64,000 nt of DNA from Enterococcus_E cecorum_C (GTDB taxonomy: Bacteria > Bacillota > Bacilli > Lactobacillales > Enterococcaceae). The DNA is taken from the NCBI RefSeq assembly GCF_052119425.1, contig NZ_JBQKFH010000004.1:24271-88270 (forward strand), written 5' to 3'. Made by a program: the position numbers and the translations under genes. Position 1 is the stretch's first letter; each line of letters starts with the position of its first letter. The notes beneath the pieces are model-generated. The model did not search any database and was not told the DNA's origin. It saw only the letters and a list, made by a program, of their open reading frames with translations. Of the stretch, positions 1 through 8,685 are shown piece after piece.

Positions 1-605
1 CTGTTAAGGCCACTTTAGATAAAGCGCAAACAGAATCTAAGAAGAAATCTCAAACAGAACAAAGTCAAGAAGCTACTAAAACACTAGAAAGCAACGCAAC
101 CCAACAAGTTGACAATACAAATATTTCAACAACCGAAGTATCAGCTACTACCCAATCGGAAAGTAGCAATGTAGCACAAAATAACACACCAAATACCAAC
201 CAATCAAGTATAACTCAACAAAGTTCACCTACACCTGCTCCCAAGCCACAAGTTGATACAAGTGGTTTTAACTTTAATGGTCACCACTATCCAATCGCTT
301 GGTTCTCAGGTACAGGTTATGTCCCAGCAGATGGTAATATCTATCGTTGGAGTGAAATGCCAAACCACTACTTGATTGAACGAGCTGGTATGGCTGGGGG
401 TACTATTCGTGAATTAGGTGTAGGTTCACAAGTTACCATCGACGGACGAACATATACCATCTTTAAAATGTTGTCTGGTGTTGCCAACGATGAAAATGCC
501 TACGACTTGCTTATTTCTCAAGGTGCAGCAATCACTTTCCAAAGCTGCGATGCTACTTATGGCGCGAACGGCTTAGCAAACTTAACAATCTGGTTTGCAG
601 CCTAA
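1..605 (+). CDS. Secreted/surface protein, C-terminal part with sortase-like domain (5' end outside window)
   Basis: The reading frame is open from base 3 to the stop at 603-605, so the window holds only the C-terminal 200 residues. The first ~85 residues are a low-complexity Gln/Ser/Thr/Asn-rich linker typical of exported cell-wall proteins. The last ~110 residues form a compact domain that resembles a sortase beta-barrel: a G-x-x-V-x-I-D-G strand, then a terminal segment ending in SCDATYG like the sortase T-C-D strand. The usual sortase His and the Arg after the Cys are not apparent, so catalysis is doubtful. The internal ATG at 357 is not a credible start because the domain begins upstream of it. 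The resemblance is my reading and no search was run. The partial gene is certain; its function is not. Confidence 0.6.
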   Translation, partial: VKATLDKAQTESKKKSQTEQSQEATKTLESNATQQVDNTNISTTEVSATTQSESSNVAQNNTPNTNQSSITQQSSPTPAPKPQVDTSGFNFNGHHYPIAWFSGTGYVPADGNIYRWSEMPNHYLIERAGMAGGTIRELGVGSQVTIDGRTYTIFKMLSGVANDENAYDLLISQGAAITFQSCDATYGANGLANLTIWFAA

Positions 606-626
606 GCATAAAACCAAATTCTATCT

Positions 627-667
627 AAAAAAGTCGCGATTACCCTCAACGTAACCGCGACTTTTTT
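627..667. terminator. Bidirectional Rho-independent terminator
   Basis: An 11-bp stem (633-643 with 651-661, one mismatch) around a 7-nt loop is flanked by an A-run and a T-run. It lies between the convergent surface-protein gene and menA and can serve both. Confidence 0.85.
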
Positions 668-676
668 GTTACTCTA

Positions 677-1582
677 TTACTGTAATAAAATACCTAATGC
701 AAAACTCAGTACATGAACAAATGAACCTACCGCTAAAATTTTTACCGCACAGATAAACGTTTGGTTCTTCACTTGAACTGCGAGTAATTTTTGTGTTTCC
801 TGCCAAACAAATGGCATACTTACTAAACTTAACAAAGTCATCACAGGCGCTAAATGTAAAGCAACCGTCGCAACAATAGACAAATAAGCGAAGCGATTCA
901 TATTTACAAATACGTTTAATGCACGTCGTTTGCCAAGATAATGAACGATGGTATAACGATTATTCTTCTCATCTTCTTCTAAATCGCAAATATTATTGGC
1001 CAACATCAAATTAGCTATCCATAATGTATTTGGTAATGAAATCAGAAAAATCGAGCCGATGGTGCTAAAATTCCAAATAAACTGATCATAAGCATTTAAA
1101 TAAACACAAATGAGCGAAATCATAAAGCCCATTGTAAAACCAGAGAAAAATTCGCCTAGGGGTAAACTTGATAATGGGCGCGGACCAGATGAATAAAATA
1201 TGCCAACCAAATAGCAATACAACCCCATCACTAATAACGGCCAACCAACAATCATTGACAAACCTATTCCCATCAAAGCCGAAACAATAATTAAGCCCAT
1301 CATGATGCGAAAGACTAACTTCAATGACAAATTTTCTCTACCTATAATATTGGTTTTATGCTTATAATCATGAACATCGGTGGCGTGGTGATAGTCATTA
1401 TAATTATCCAAAATATCCACCGCCATATTAAATAGAAACATCGCCACAAAATAAATAAATACCAAACCAATATGCAATGTATGATAATGATAATAACTGT
1501 ATGCGAGCCCTATAAAAAACGGTAAGACACTTGCAGTTTTCGCTTTAAATTCTACAAGTTCCAAAAACACTTTTAAAGACAC
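677..1582 (-). CDS. menA: 1,4-dihydroxy-2-naphthoate polyprenyltransferase (MenA-like, UbiA family)
   Basis: Integral membrane prenyltransferase of the UbiA superfamily, predicted to attach a polyprenyl chain to 1,4-dihydroxy-2-naphthoate to make demethylmenaquinone. The 301 residues hold about eight hydrophobic segments and both Asp-rich motifs that bind Mg-diphosphate: DNYNDYHHATD at about 59-69 and the ANNICDLEEDEKN region near 195-207. The start is a GTG behind AAAGGAAGTG; an overlapping ATG two bases upstream is out of frame. The gene is divergent from a polyprenyl diphosphate synthase, its natural substrate supplier, as in other enterococci. No methyltransferase is present here, so the final quinone (demethylmenaquinone or menaquinone) cannot be told. 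Confidence 0.88.
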   Translation of the reverse strand: MSLKVFLELVEFKAKTASVLPFFIGLAYSYYHYHTLHIGLVFIYFVAMFLFNMAVDILDNYNDYHHATDVHDYKHKTNIIGRENLSLKLVFRIMMGLIIVSALMGIGLSMIVGWPLLVMGLYCYLVGIFYSSGPRPLSSLPLGEFFSGFTMGFMISLICVYLNAYDQFIWNFSTIGSIFLISLPNTLWIANLMLANNICDLEEDEKNNRYTIVHYLGKRRALNVFVNMNRFAYLSIVATVALHLAPVMTLLSLVSMPFVWQETQKLLAVQVKNQTFICAVKILAVGSFVHVLSFALGILLQ

Positions 1583-1677
1583 ATTTTCACTTCCTTTAAT
1601 TTTTTAAGCTTTGATATTTCCTATTCTAAGCAATTTAAGGTACAATAAAGTTATAAATTAATTTGCGAGGAATTATC

Positions 1678-2652
1678 ATGACAAGTTACTGGAATAATTA
1701 TCCCACGATTCAAAATAAACTCCAAGCTGTTTGCTCATATTTGGAAGAAAATGTAGCAATCAATAACGAAATCATTTCAAAAACACTAGTAGATTTTGCT
1801 CGCTCTGGTGGCAAGTTGTTGCGCCCGGCACTTTGTCTACTATTTGCTGAATTAAATCCCAACCACGATGAGGAAAAAATGACAAAAATCGCTGCTTCTT
1901 TAGAGATGCTACATATGGCGACTTTAATTCATGATGACATTATCGATGACTCACCTCTGCGTCGTGGCGCGATTACGGTCCAAGCACAATTTGGCAAAGA
2001 CATCGCGGTATATGCAGGCGATGTACTTTTTACCAAGTTTTTCGAAACACTTATTAGCGTGATGAATGGATCTGAATACTTAGCTTATAACGCCAGAACA
2101 ATGAGACGCATACTCATGGGCGAGCTCAATCAAATGACCATCCGCTTTAAAATCGATGAAAAATTTACGGATTATCTTCGCAGCATCAACGGAAAAACGG
2201 CTGAATTATTCTACTTAGCTTGTAAAGAAGGTGCCTATTTCAGTGGCTGTTCTCCACAAGTGGTGCGCTTAGCTAGTCGTATTGGCAGAAATATCGGTTT
2301 AGCCTTCCAAATCTATGATGATATTTTAGATTATACCGCAGATAAAGCAACTTTGAAAAAACCGATTTTGGAAGACTTAGGCCAAGGAATTTATACCTTA
2401 CCCTTGATTTTAGTAAAAGATCAATACCCAGAAATCTTCGCGCCATATTTGAATAAGAAAAATCAAATCACCCTGGCAGAAATTGAAGAAGTAGCCAAAC
2501 TCGTGGTGCAATATGGTGGCGTCGAACAAGCCAAAGTCATTGCTCAGAAAATTACAAAAAAAGCACTAGAAGATATCAAAAAATTACCTGATGGCATCGC
2601 AAAAGATAACATCCATCAATTAACCATGGATTTATTAAACAGACAATATTAA
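1678..2652 (+). CDS. Long-chain polyprenyl diphosphate synthase (hepta/octaprenyl type)
   Basis: Trans-prenyltransferase that extends FPP or GGPP with isopentenyl diphosphate to make the side chain used by MenA. The first Asp-rich motif DDIID lies at about 86-90 and the second DDILD near 215; the GGKLLRP substrate motif is near 45. The residue five places before the first motif is Ala, which fits long-chain products because a bulky residue there would stop elongation early. An in-frame TTG at 1663 is upstream, but GAGG sits 7-10 bases before the ATG at 1678, so I take MTSYWNNYP as the N-terminus. Divergent from menA, and followed after 20 bp by the choloylglycine hydrolase gene. The exact chain length is not decidable from sequence. 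Confidence 0.9.
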   Translation: MTSYWNNYPTIQNKLQAVCSYLEENVAINNEIISKTLVDFARSGGKLLRPALCLLFAELNPNHDEEKMTKIAASLEMLHMATLIHDDIIDDSPLRRGAITVQAQFGKDIAVYAGDVLFTKFFETLISVMNGSEYLAYNARTMRRILMGELNQMTIRFKIDEKFTDYLRSINGKTAELFYLACKEGAYFSGCSPQVVRLASRIGRNIGLAFQIYDDILDYTADKATLKKPILEDLGQGIYTLPLILVKDQYPEIFAPYLNKKNQITLAEIEEVAKLVVQYGGVEQAKVIAQKITKKALEDIKKLPDGIAKDNIHQLTMDLLNRQY

Positions 2653-2672
2653 TCATAAAGAAGGTTTTGTAA

Positions 2673-3641
2673 ATGTGTACTGGTTTACGTTACATCAATG
2701 ACGGCTTTTACTTTGGCCGCAATCTCGATTTGGATTATACTTTCGGACAATCAATTGTGATTACCCCTAAGAACTACGAAATCAAGTTTAAGCACGAAAA
2801 AAGCATTGCCAATCATTATGCCTTTATCGGAGTCGCTGTAGTCGTTGAGGATTATCCGCTTTATGCCGATGCGATCAATGAGGCTGGGCTAGGAATCGCT
2901 AATCTAAACTTCCCCCATTTTGCCGAATATGCCACGGAAGTTCAAGAAGGCCAATTAAATTTAGCACCTTATGAATTGATGCTTTACGCCCTAGCAAATT
3001 GCCAATCCGTCGCCGAAGTAAAAACGGCTTTTCACAATTTAAATGTCGTTGATATTCCATTTAATGCACAAATGCCCAATACGACATTGCACTGGTTCGT
3101 TGCGGATAAAAAACAAGCTGCTGTGATTGAAGTGATTCAAGGAAAAGTCAAAATTACCGACAATCCAGCCAATGTCTTAACCAATAGTCCAAGTATTGAT
3201 TATCATTTGATGAATCTAGCCCACTATGCTAACCTGAGTGACAAGCAACCTACCAACCAACCTTTTGATATGCCTCCATTTGGCGAAGGGTTTGGCGCGA
3301 TTGGTCTACCTGGCGATTGGTCCCCGGCTTCTCGTTTCGTCAAAGCTGCATTTGTAAATGAACATTCTATCAGCGAAAAAGATGAAATTAGCAATGTCAC
3401 TCAATTTTTCCATATTTTAGATTCGGTGGCTTTTGTTGAGGGCGTAACCACTTCACCACGAGGAACCCATGACTTAACGATGTATGCTTCTTGTGGACAT
3501 CCTGAAAGTGGCAATTATTACTATAAAACCTACCGCAATAATCAAATCAATTGCGTGTCCATGTCAAAAGTCGATTTGCAAAGTCACACGCTTTTTAATT
3601 ATCCGATGATTGATACCCAACAAATTCATCAGGTTAATTAG
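2673..3641 (+). CDS. Choloylglycine hydrolase family enzyme (bile salt hydrolase / penicillin V acylase type)
   Basis: Ntn-hydrolase of the choloylglycine hydrolase family. The initiator Met is followed directly by the nucleophile Cys2 (MCTGLRY), exposed after Met removal. Conserved active-site residues are visible: Arg16 and Asp19 in FGRNLDLD, the Asn in VLTNSP near 172, and Arg in PASRFVKA near 222. The length of 322 matches bile salt hydrolases, and GLPGDWSPASRF is close to the BSH/PVA consensus. The protein has no signal peptide, so it acts in the cytosol. Predicted activity is amide hydrolysis of taurine- or glycine-conjugated bile salts, although a penicillin V or N-acyl-homoserine-lactone preference cannot be excluded. 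RBS AAGAAGG; it may be read through from the upstream synthase. Confidence 0.88.
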   Translation: MCTGLRYINDGFYFGRNLDLDYTFGQSIVITPKNYEIKFKHEKSIANHYAFIGVAVVVEDYPLYADAINEAGLGIANLNFPHFAEYATEVQEGQLNLAPYELMLYALANCQSVAEVKTAFHNLNVVDIPFNAQMPNTTLHWFVADKKQAAVIEVIQGKVKITDNPANVLTNSPSIDYHLMNLAHYANLSDKQPTNQPFDMPPFGEGFGAIGLPGDWSPASRFVKAAFVNEHSISEKDEISNVTQFFHILDSVAFVEGVTTSPRGTHDLTMYASCGHPESGNYYYKTYRNNQINCVSMSKVDLQSHTLFNYPMIDTQQIHQVN

Positions 3642-3782
3642 CGTGAACTACTCACCACTTAGCTAAACATAACGGTTCTTAACGCTTGAAGTGGGAGCTT
3701 CTTGGAGGATGGGCGACTTCTGCCTGAATTACGTTAAATGAATGATTTTACACGAACGAACGCTTAGCTGAATGAAAGGTGC

Positions 3783-4010
3783 GTGGCCAAAATGAAACAT
3801 GGTTTGAAGTATTTTTTCTGGAAAGTTTGGTTTAGTGGTACCGGCAGCAGAATGTGGTTGGCTTACCTATTAATAACAGTCATTCACGATTATTATAAAA
3901 CCAAAGATTCAGGAATTCCTTTTATAGGTGCTGTGTTCATACTTCTTTTCATTTTAATCAAAACTGCCATTTGGTACCTAAGAGGCGCAAAGATAGACGA
4001 AGAAAATTAA
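3783..4010 (+). CDS. Small membrane protein, unknown function
   Basis: 75 residues with two likely membrane segments (about 21-36 and 45-66) and a charged C-terminus. It starts at GTG behind GAAAGG; an ATG three codons later (3792) is an alternative. I do not recognise the family. A strong terminator follows at 4020-4058. The 140 bp before it contain no gene and show short hairpins. Ends and reading frame look genuine, but coding status rests only on RBS, hydrophobic pattern and terminator. Confidence 0.55.
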   Translation: MAKMKHGLKYFFWKVWFSGTGSRMWLAYLLITVIHDYYKTKDSGIPFIGAVFILLFILIKTAIWYLRGAKIDEEN

Positions 4011-4019
4011 CCGCACTAA

Positions 4020-4058
4020 AATAGACGCACTATTTGAAGTAGTGCGTCTATTTTTTTA
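4020..4058. terminator. Bidirectional Rho-independent terminator
   Basis: A perfect 12-bp stem (4021-4032 with 4040-4051), loop 7, T-run 4051-4057 and A-run on the other side. It separates the small membrane protein from the convergent AlbA_2-domain gene. Confidence 0.9.
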
Positions 4059-5360
4059 TTCGGATAATCGATAATGGATATAGCGTCCTTTTCCTTCCTG
4101 TATGATCAAACCATCGGCTACACTTTTCTTTAATAACCTGCCTGAAGTAGTTTGACTGACCCCTAGCCGATTTTGAACATCTTTACGAGTGAATGTTTTT
4201 TGTTCTTTTCCTAATAACAATATTTCTGCTTCTTGAGAGTTTTCAACTGTTTGCTGAGTGATAGAATCCGATATATGATTGATATTTGGCAGAATAATTT
4301 TAAACACATGATCAGAAAGGGCTATTTTAGGTTCTTTACCCGTTTCGGAATAAGCGTTCATGATTTTTTGGATACCCGTTCCATAAGATTCAATTAACTC
4401 TAGGCGATAAAAAATATTGGCTAGCTTTTCATTGCGGCAAACGGAAATGCCCATCATCACATCATCCAAAGTTATCCCATTTGGCAAACCACCCATAGAA
4501 ATAAATTCTATTCGATCTGCGTATATACTGATTAAACTACTAGCACGATAAGCATATTCCCGATGAACCAATAAATTTAGCAAAGCTTCTCGGATGGCCA
4601 TTTCTGGATAATCCCTTTGATCCACACGATATAAAGAATCAAACGAAGAATGCCGTTGGTTGCGAAAATCAATATATTCATAAGCTGTCTCCATTTGTTC
4701 AAATAAAGAACCTGAAATTTCTTTACGATCTCTAAACTGTGCTTGATTCTCTCCTTCAAAAGAGGCAATTTTTATCGTATGTATACATTGATCGGATATT
4801 AAAAGGCCAAGATTGGTATATAATCCCTCATAGTTCAAGATTCCTAAAGTTTTCATCTGTGCTTCTTCTAAAGGCAAATTCTTTTTAGCAAAATGTTTTT
4901 TAGCAGCTTCAAAAGTTAGATTTTGCTCTATAGATCGACTATTTTCAAAATAATCGCCATCCGTTTCCTTAATCATTTGCCTAATAAGCGACTGACTGGC
5001 AGGTGCCGAAGAAAAGCCTTGTCTAATATAAACCCCTTCTGGACGTATGCCTTTTTTCGCAATATAATACGGACGATTTGTGCCACGTTGAACATCGATG
5101 ACAACCACTTGCTTATTCTCTATATTTAATGTCTCATAGTGCAAAAACATCGTCAAATCAGGTTTTATAGCATCACGTATCATATTACTCACTTGTAGCG
5201 CAACTTCATCTGGATTATCAACACCAATGACCGTTCCATCATCGAGCACACCTATATACAGCTTACCGCCTGTACTGTTCGCAAATGAAATAATTTCTTT
5301 TTTAATATCATCAACCACAACCGATTTTAATTCTACATTTTCACTTTCCTTGAATATCAT
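4056..5360 (-). CDS. AlbA_2-domain (Schlafen-like) putative transcriptional regulator with C-terminal winged helix
   Basis: 434-residue protein of the COG2865-type family. The N-terminal ~130 residues match the AlbA_2 putative DNA-binding/nucleotide domain: ESENVELKS opening, then FANSTGGKLYIGVLDDG and the glycine-rich turn. The middle part has an ATPase-C-like segment (IREALLNLLVHREY, then ESYGTGIQKI), and the last ~65 residues form a winged helix (FTRKDVQNRLGVSQTTSG). Start ATG behind GAAGGTGATAGT. Its promoter is embedded in a long inverted repeat (5381-5438), so autoregulation is likely. Such genes are often accessory; nothing next to it identifies a target. Function beyond DNA binding is inference. 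Confidence 0.75.
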   Translation of the reverse strand: MIFKESENVELKSVVVDDIKKEIISFANSTGGKLYIGVLDDGTVIGVDNPDEVALQVSNMIRDAIKPDLTMFLHYETLNIENKQVVVIDVQRGTNRPYYIAKKGIRPEGVYIRQGFSSAPASQSLIRQMIKETDGDYFENSRSIEQNLTFEAAKKHFAKKNLPLEEAQMKTLGILNYEGLYTNLGLLISDQCIHTIKIASFEGENQAQFRDRKEISGSLFEQMETAYEYIDFRNQRHSSFDSLYRVDQRDYPEMAIREALLNLLVHREYAYRASSLISIYADRIEFISMGGLPNGITLDDVMMGISVCRNEKLANIFYRLELIESYGTGIQKIMNAYSETGKEPKIALSDHVFKIILPNINHISDSITQQTVENSQEAEILLLGKEQKTFTRKDVQNRLGVSQTTSGRLLKKSVADGLIIQEGKGRYIHYRLSE

Positions 5361-5380
5361 ACTATCACCTTCTCACCATG

Positions 5381-5438
5381 CTAACCATATTCTACCCATT
5401 CTAACCATTTTTGTCAAACGTTTGGTTAGTATGGGTAG
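5381..5438 (-). promoter_or_regulatory. Sigma-A promoter overlapped by inverted-repeat operator of the AlbA_2 regulator
   Basis: On the minus strand, TTGACA (5412-5417) and TAGAAT (5389-5394) are separated by exactly 17 bp. A 16-bp inverted repeat with one mismatch (5392-5407 and 5423-5438, half-site CTACCCATTCTAACCA) covers the spacer and -35 flank. A further CTAACCAT lies at 5381-5388. The layout suggests a repressor site, probably for the product of the adjacent gene (inference). Confidence 0.75.
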
Positions 5439-5499
5439 ATAAACGCACTACTTCATTAAATCTCCGTTAGCTAACCAACCCTTCTCATAACCTAGGTAA

Positions 5500-5541
5500 A
5501 AAAACACCGCGTAAAGATGTATCTCCTTACTGCGGTGTTTT
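5500..5541 (-). terminator. Terminator of the MacAB-like operon
   Basis: Hairpin with arms AACACCGC-GTAA and TTAC-T-GCGGTGTT, with A/T runs on both sides, directly after the permease stop codon. Confidence 0.85.
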
Positions 5542-5546
5542 ATTCA

Positions 5547-6773
5547 TTAACGTAAGATATCAATTAAATCTTTTTTAGCGGCTTCTCTTGCTGGCATAAC
5601 TGAGAAGATTAAACCTATCAACGTAGACACGCCGACTGCCACGACAATTGTAAACAAATCAACCGTAACATGAATCTTCATCAAGGATCCAATGCTATAA
5701 GCTAAAATCATTCCGATAAAATAACCGATTACACCACCAGTAAACGTCAATAGCACCCCTTCAATTAAGAACTGAATCATAATGGAACGTTGGGTTGCGC
5801 CTAATGCTCGACGAATCCCGATTTCTTTGGTCCGTTCAGAAACTGAAATATACATCATATTCATCACGCCAACACCCGCGATAAACAATGAAATACCAGC
5901 CACGGCGGTAATAAAGTAAGTAATCGTACTTAACACTTTCCCGATACCCTTACTTAAAATAGCCGTATCAAAGGAACGATAACTACCTTGTTGACGCATA
6001 CTACCTGATTTTTTCAGTTTATCCAGCACCTTATTGGTCACTTCATCAGGTCGTGTTCCTTTTTTCATTGTTACGACAATACTGTAGCTTGCGTCATCAC
6101 CTTTAATCAAGTAATATTCATACGCTTTTTTAGGAATTTGAACTTGATAGCTGCTCATCTCACCAAACATACTGGCCATTTGCGCTTCTTCATCACTCAT
6201 CTCCATCCCAGTATACACACCAACAATGGCATAATTTTGACCGGAAATTAAAATCCCGCGATTCAACGCATTTTCTGGTGTACCATACAAATCCTTCGCT
6301 AACTCTTCATTGACCACAGCGACTCGACTGCGATTCAAATTATCCGCTTTAGACAGATTGCGCCCCGCAAGGACATCACTGTTAGTTTGTTTCACCAATT
6401 TGGCTTCAATGGATTGATTTTTATTTTTTATCAATGCACTAAAACTTGTACTATTGGTTTCTTGCTTTTCAAATTCGGCACTCTCAACACCTGAAATGCG
6501 ACGAACCAGTTCCAAGTCACTACTTTGAAAAGCAGGTCGATTCGTTTCATAGAAGGAATCATCATTTGGGTTAAACAAAATTTGCGCTTGAATCTTTCCG
6601 TTGTCGCTCTTCGTTAGACTTTCAATGGTTTGACGCTCATAGCTACGACCTATCGCCAAAATCGCAATCACCGCACTAACCCCAATAATAATCCCAATCA
6701 TCGTTAAAATACTACGTTTGCGATTATTATTAATTGCTTTAAAGGCGGAACGAAAATTCACATAAAAGTTCAT
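5547..6773 (-). CDS. ABC transporter permease, MacB/FtsX family
   Basis: 408 residues. There is an N-terminal membrane segment (MIGIIIGVSAVIAILAI, about 26-42), then a large extracytoplasmic MacB_PCD domain to about residue 270. Three C-terminal helices carry the FtsX signature, with the coupling sequence SERTKEIGIRRALGAT near 313-328. In Gram-positives such permeases pair with an ATPase and a membrane-fusion-type adaptor to export peptides, antibiotics or other amphiphiles. Its start overlaps the ATPase stop by 4 bp (ATGA), showing translational coupling. Last gene of a four-gene operon that ends in the hairpin at 5500-5541. Substrate unknown. Confidence 0.88.
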   Translation of the reverse strand: MNFYVNFRSAFKAINNNRKRSILTMIGIIIGVSAVIAILAIGRSYERQTIESLTKSDNGKIQAQILFNPNDDSFYETNRPAFQSSDLELVRRISGVESAEFEKQETNSTSFSALIKNKNQSIEAKLVKQTNSDVLAGRNLSKADNLNRSRVAVVNEELAKDLYGTPENALNRGILISGQNYAIVGVYTGMEMSDEEAQMASMFGEMSSYQVQIPKKAYEYYLIKGDDASYSIVVTMKKGTRPDEVTNKVLDKLKKSGSMRQQGSYRSFDTAILSKGIGKVLSTITYFITAVAGISLFIAGVGVMNMMYISVSERTKEIGIRRALGATQRSIMIQFLIEGVLLTFTGGVIGYFIGMILAYSIGSLMKIHVTVDLFTIVVAVGVSTLIGLIFSVMPAREAAKKDLIDILR

Positions 6774-7453
6774 GCTTTCACCGCCTCATCTGCAATAATT
6801 GCCCCATCGCGAATTTTAATTAAACGATGGCAATAAGGGACAACTTCTGGATCATGGGTAACCAAAATAATGGTCGCGCCGTCTTTTTCATTTAATTCCG
6901 CAAATAATTCCATAATTTCCGTGGAAGTATGCGTATCAAGCGCGCCAGTTGGTTCATCGGCAATAATAAATTTCGGATTATTAATAATCGATCTAGCAAT
7001 GGCTACCCTCTGTTGTTGTCCACCGGATAATTGCTTCGGATATTTATCCTCTTTACCTTCTAAGCCAACTCGTTTTAAGGCAGCCAGTACCTTTTCTTTG
7101 GTTTGTGAAAAATTATAGCCGCCATAAAGTAAAGGCAATTCCACATTTTCATAAACCGTATTATTTTCAATCAGACTAAAATTTTGAAAGACAAAGCCCA
7201 CTGTTTGATTGCGCACTTTTGATAGTCGGTCATCATTCGTCCCAACTAAAGATTCTCCTTCAAACAGATAGGTTCCTTCAAATTTTCGGTCAATAAAGCC
7301 CAACAAATTAATCAATGTTGATTTTCCTGAACCAGATGGGCCCATGACAGCGACCATTTCCCCTTGTTCAATATGCAAATTCACATCTTTAAGGACATGT
7401 AAGGATTCTTCATCGTTTTTATAGTATTTGTTGATATGAATTAAATCTATCAT
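6770..7453 (-). CDS. ABC transporter ATP-binding protein (MacB/LolD type)
   Basis: 227-residue nucleotide-binding subunit. Walker A GPSGSGKS near 38-45, Q-loop VFQNFSL near 89, signature LSGGQQQR near 142-149, Walker B FIIADEPTGALD near 161-172 and the switch His in VTHDPEV near 200. It overlaps both neighbours by 4 bp, so it is co-translated with the adaptor and the permease. It powers the MacB-like exporter of this operon. Assignment to the family is firm; the cargo is not known. Confidence 0.93.
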   Translation of the reverse strand: MIDLIHINKYYKNDEESLHVLKDVNLHIEQGEMVAVMGPSGSGKSTLINLLGFIDRKFEGTYLFEGESLVGTNDDRLSKVRNQTVGFVFQNFSLIENNTVYENVELPLLYGGYNFSQTKEKVLAALKRVGLEGKEDKYPKQLSGGQQQRVAIARSIINNPKFIIADEPTGALDTHTSTEIMELFAELNEKDGATIILVTHDPEVVPYCHRLIKIRDGAIIADEAVKA

Positions 7454-8670
7454 TCAAACACCGCCACTTCCTGATTATCCTTTAATTTCTTATCTGGATT
7501 AAGAATGTATTTATCACCCATGGCTAATCCTTTTTCAACTAAGTAATTGGTACCTTGATCTTTTAAGGTTACTTCGGTTAAATGTGCTTTTCCATCTTTA
7601 TAGGTATACACATATTGCTTGCCATCGCGATCAATCACGACTTCTTTTGGCACGGTAATTTGATTAAAATGAATCGCCACTTGCACACTAAAACCATTAT
7701 GAATTTCTTCGGCTGTTTCTACCGTAAAGGCATAACTGGAAGTAGAACTACTACTACTATTACTACTACCACCTGAGACCGCTGCACTCAAGGATGGTGT
7801 AGCACTTGCTGATTCAGGTAAAGTTGAAATATTGGTAATCGTTCCTTCAATTTTACGTTCATCATTAGCTGGCATGACTTCCACTTTTTGTCCTTGTTTT
7901 AATTTATTATAGTCATATTCTGTCACACTTGCTTGAACCACAGTGCCGGGTGAAACTAAAGTCGCATATGGCACTGTTGCTTGGTTTTTTCCATTTTGAT
8001 CTACATAGACAATGCCATCAAACGGTGCAGTCACTTTAGTATTAATTTTCTCTTTTAATTGAGCAATTGTTTTTTGCGCATCGCTATATTCTAAATTAGC
8101 ACTGTCTACTCCTTGTTTAGCTTGAGACACTGCGTCACCAGCCGCATCATAAGCTTCTTTAATTTGAGCCATTTGTGCAACTACTTCTGCTGCTGATGGA
8201 TCGTTAGCTGCTTTTAAGGCCTGTACAGATTTATTCAATTGATTGTATTGATCAGCCAATTGATTTTTCTTATTAACCGCACTATTATAGCTACTTTGCG
8301 CATTAGATACAGCCAAGTTTAATTTATTTAAAGCTTGTTCTTGCTGACTTACTTGTTCTTCAATGGTTTGATTTTTGTAAGTTGCTAACACATCTCCGGC
8401 TTTTACTTGTTGATTATTTTGGACATTAATGGTTTCAATCGTTCCTAATGTAGGATCTAATGTAAACGTCCGACTTTCCTTTGGTTGCGCAACACCGTTA
8501 AATAATAGCGGTGCTGACTTTTCAATTTTTGCGACTTGATAATCGCCTTTTTGTTCCTCTTTTTTCGAACCATTCAAAGTAGCCCAAACTACCCCACCAA
8601 TAGCAACCACACACACAATCGCAAAAACCAATGTCAGGCGTAGTTGTGTCTTACGTTTTAATCTTTTCAC
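7450..8670 (-). CDS. Efflux membrane-fusion/adaptor protein (HlyD/MacA family)
   Basis: 406 residues. One N-terminal membrane anchor (about 11-30) is followed by a biotinyl-lipoyl-like half domain near 75-100, an alpha-helical coiled-coil hairpin (about 100-215, Gln/Ala/Lys-rich), the second lipoyl half with VTAPFDGIVYV, and a beta-barrel domain. A Ser-rich linker (about 290-305) interrupts the barrel region. Start is GTG behind GAGGGAATTTGA. As in other Gram-positive MacA-like proteins it probably bridges the permease to the cell wall side. It lies 15 bp after the small membrane protein gene and overlaps the ATPase gene. Confidence 0.88.
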   Translation of the reverse strand: MKRLKRKTQLRLTLVFAIVCVVAIGGVVWATLNGSKKEEQKGDYQVAKIEKSAPLLFNGVAQPKESRTFTLDPTLGTIETINVQNNQQVKAGDVLATYKNQTIEEQVSQQEQALNKLNLAVSNAQSSYNSAVNKKNQLADQYNQLNKSVQALKAANDPSAAEVVAQMAQIKEAYDAAGDAVSQAKQGVDSANLEYSDAQKTIAQLKEKINTKVTAPFDGIVYVDQNGKNQATVPYATLVSPGTVVQASVTEYDYNKLKQGQKVEVMPANDERKIEGTITNISTLPESASATPSLSAAVSGGSSNSSSSSTSSYAFTVETAEEIHNGFSVQVAIHFNQITVPKEVVIDRDGKQYVYTYKDGKAHLTEVTLKDQGTNYLVEKGLAMGDKYILNPDKKLKDNQEVAVFE

Positions 8671-8685
8671 TCAAATTCCCTCACT

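Noticed and set aside
1611..1646. TTGATA and TACAAT upstream of the polyprenyl synthase gene as a promoter
   Set aside because: The spacing is 24 bp, too long for sigma-A; only the -10 is suggestive.
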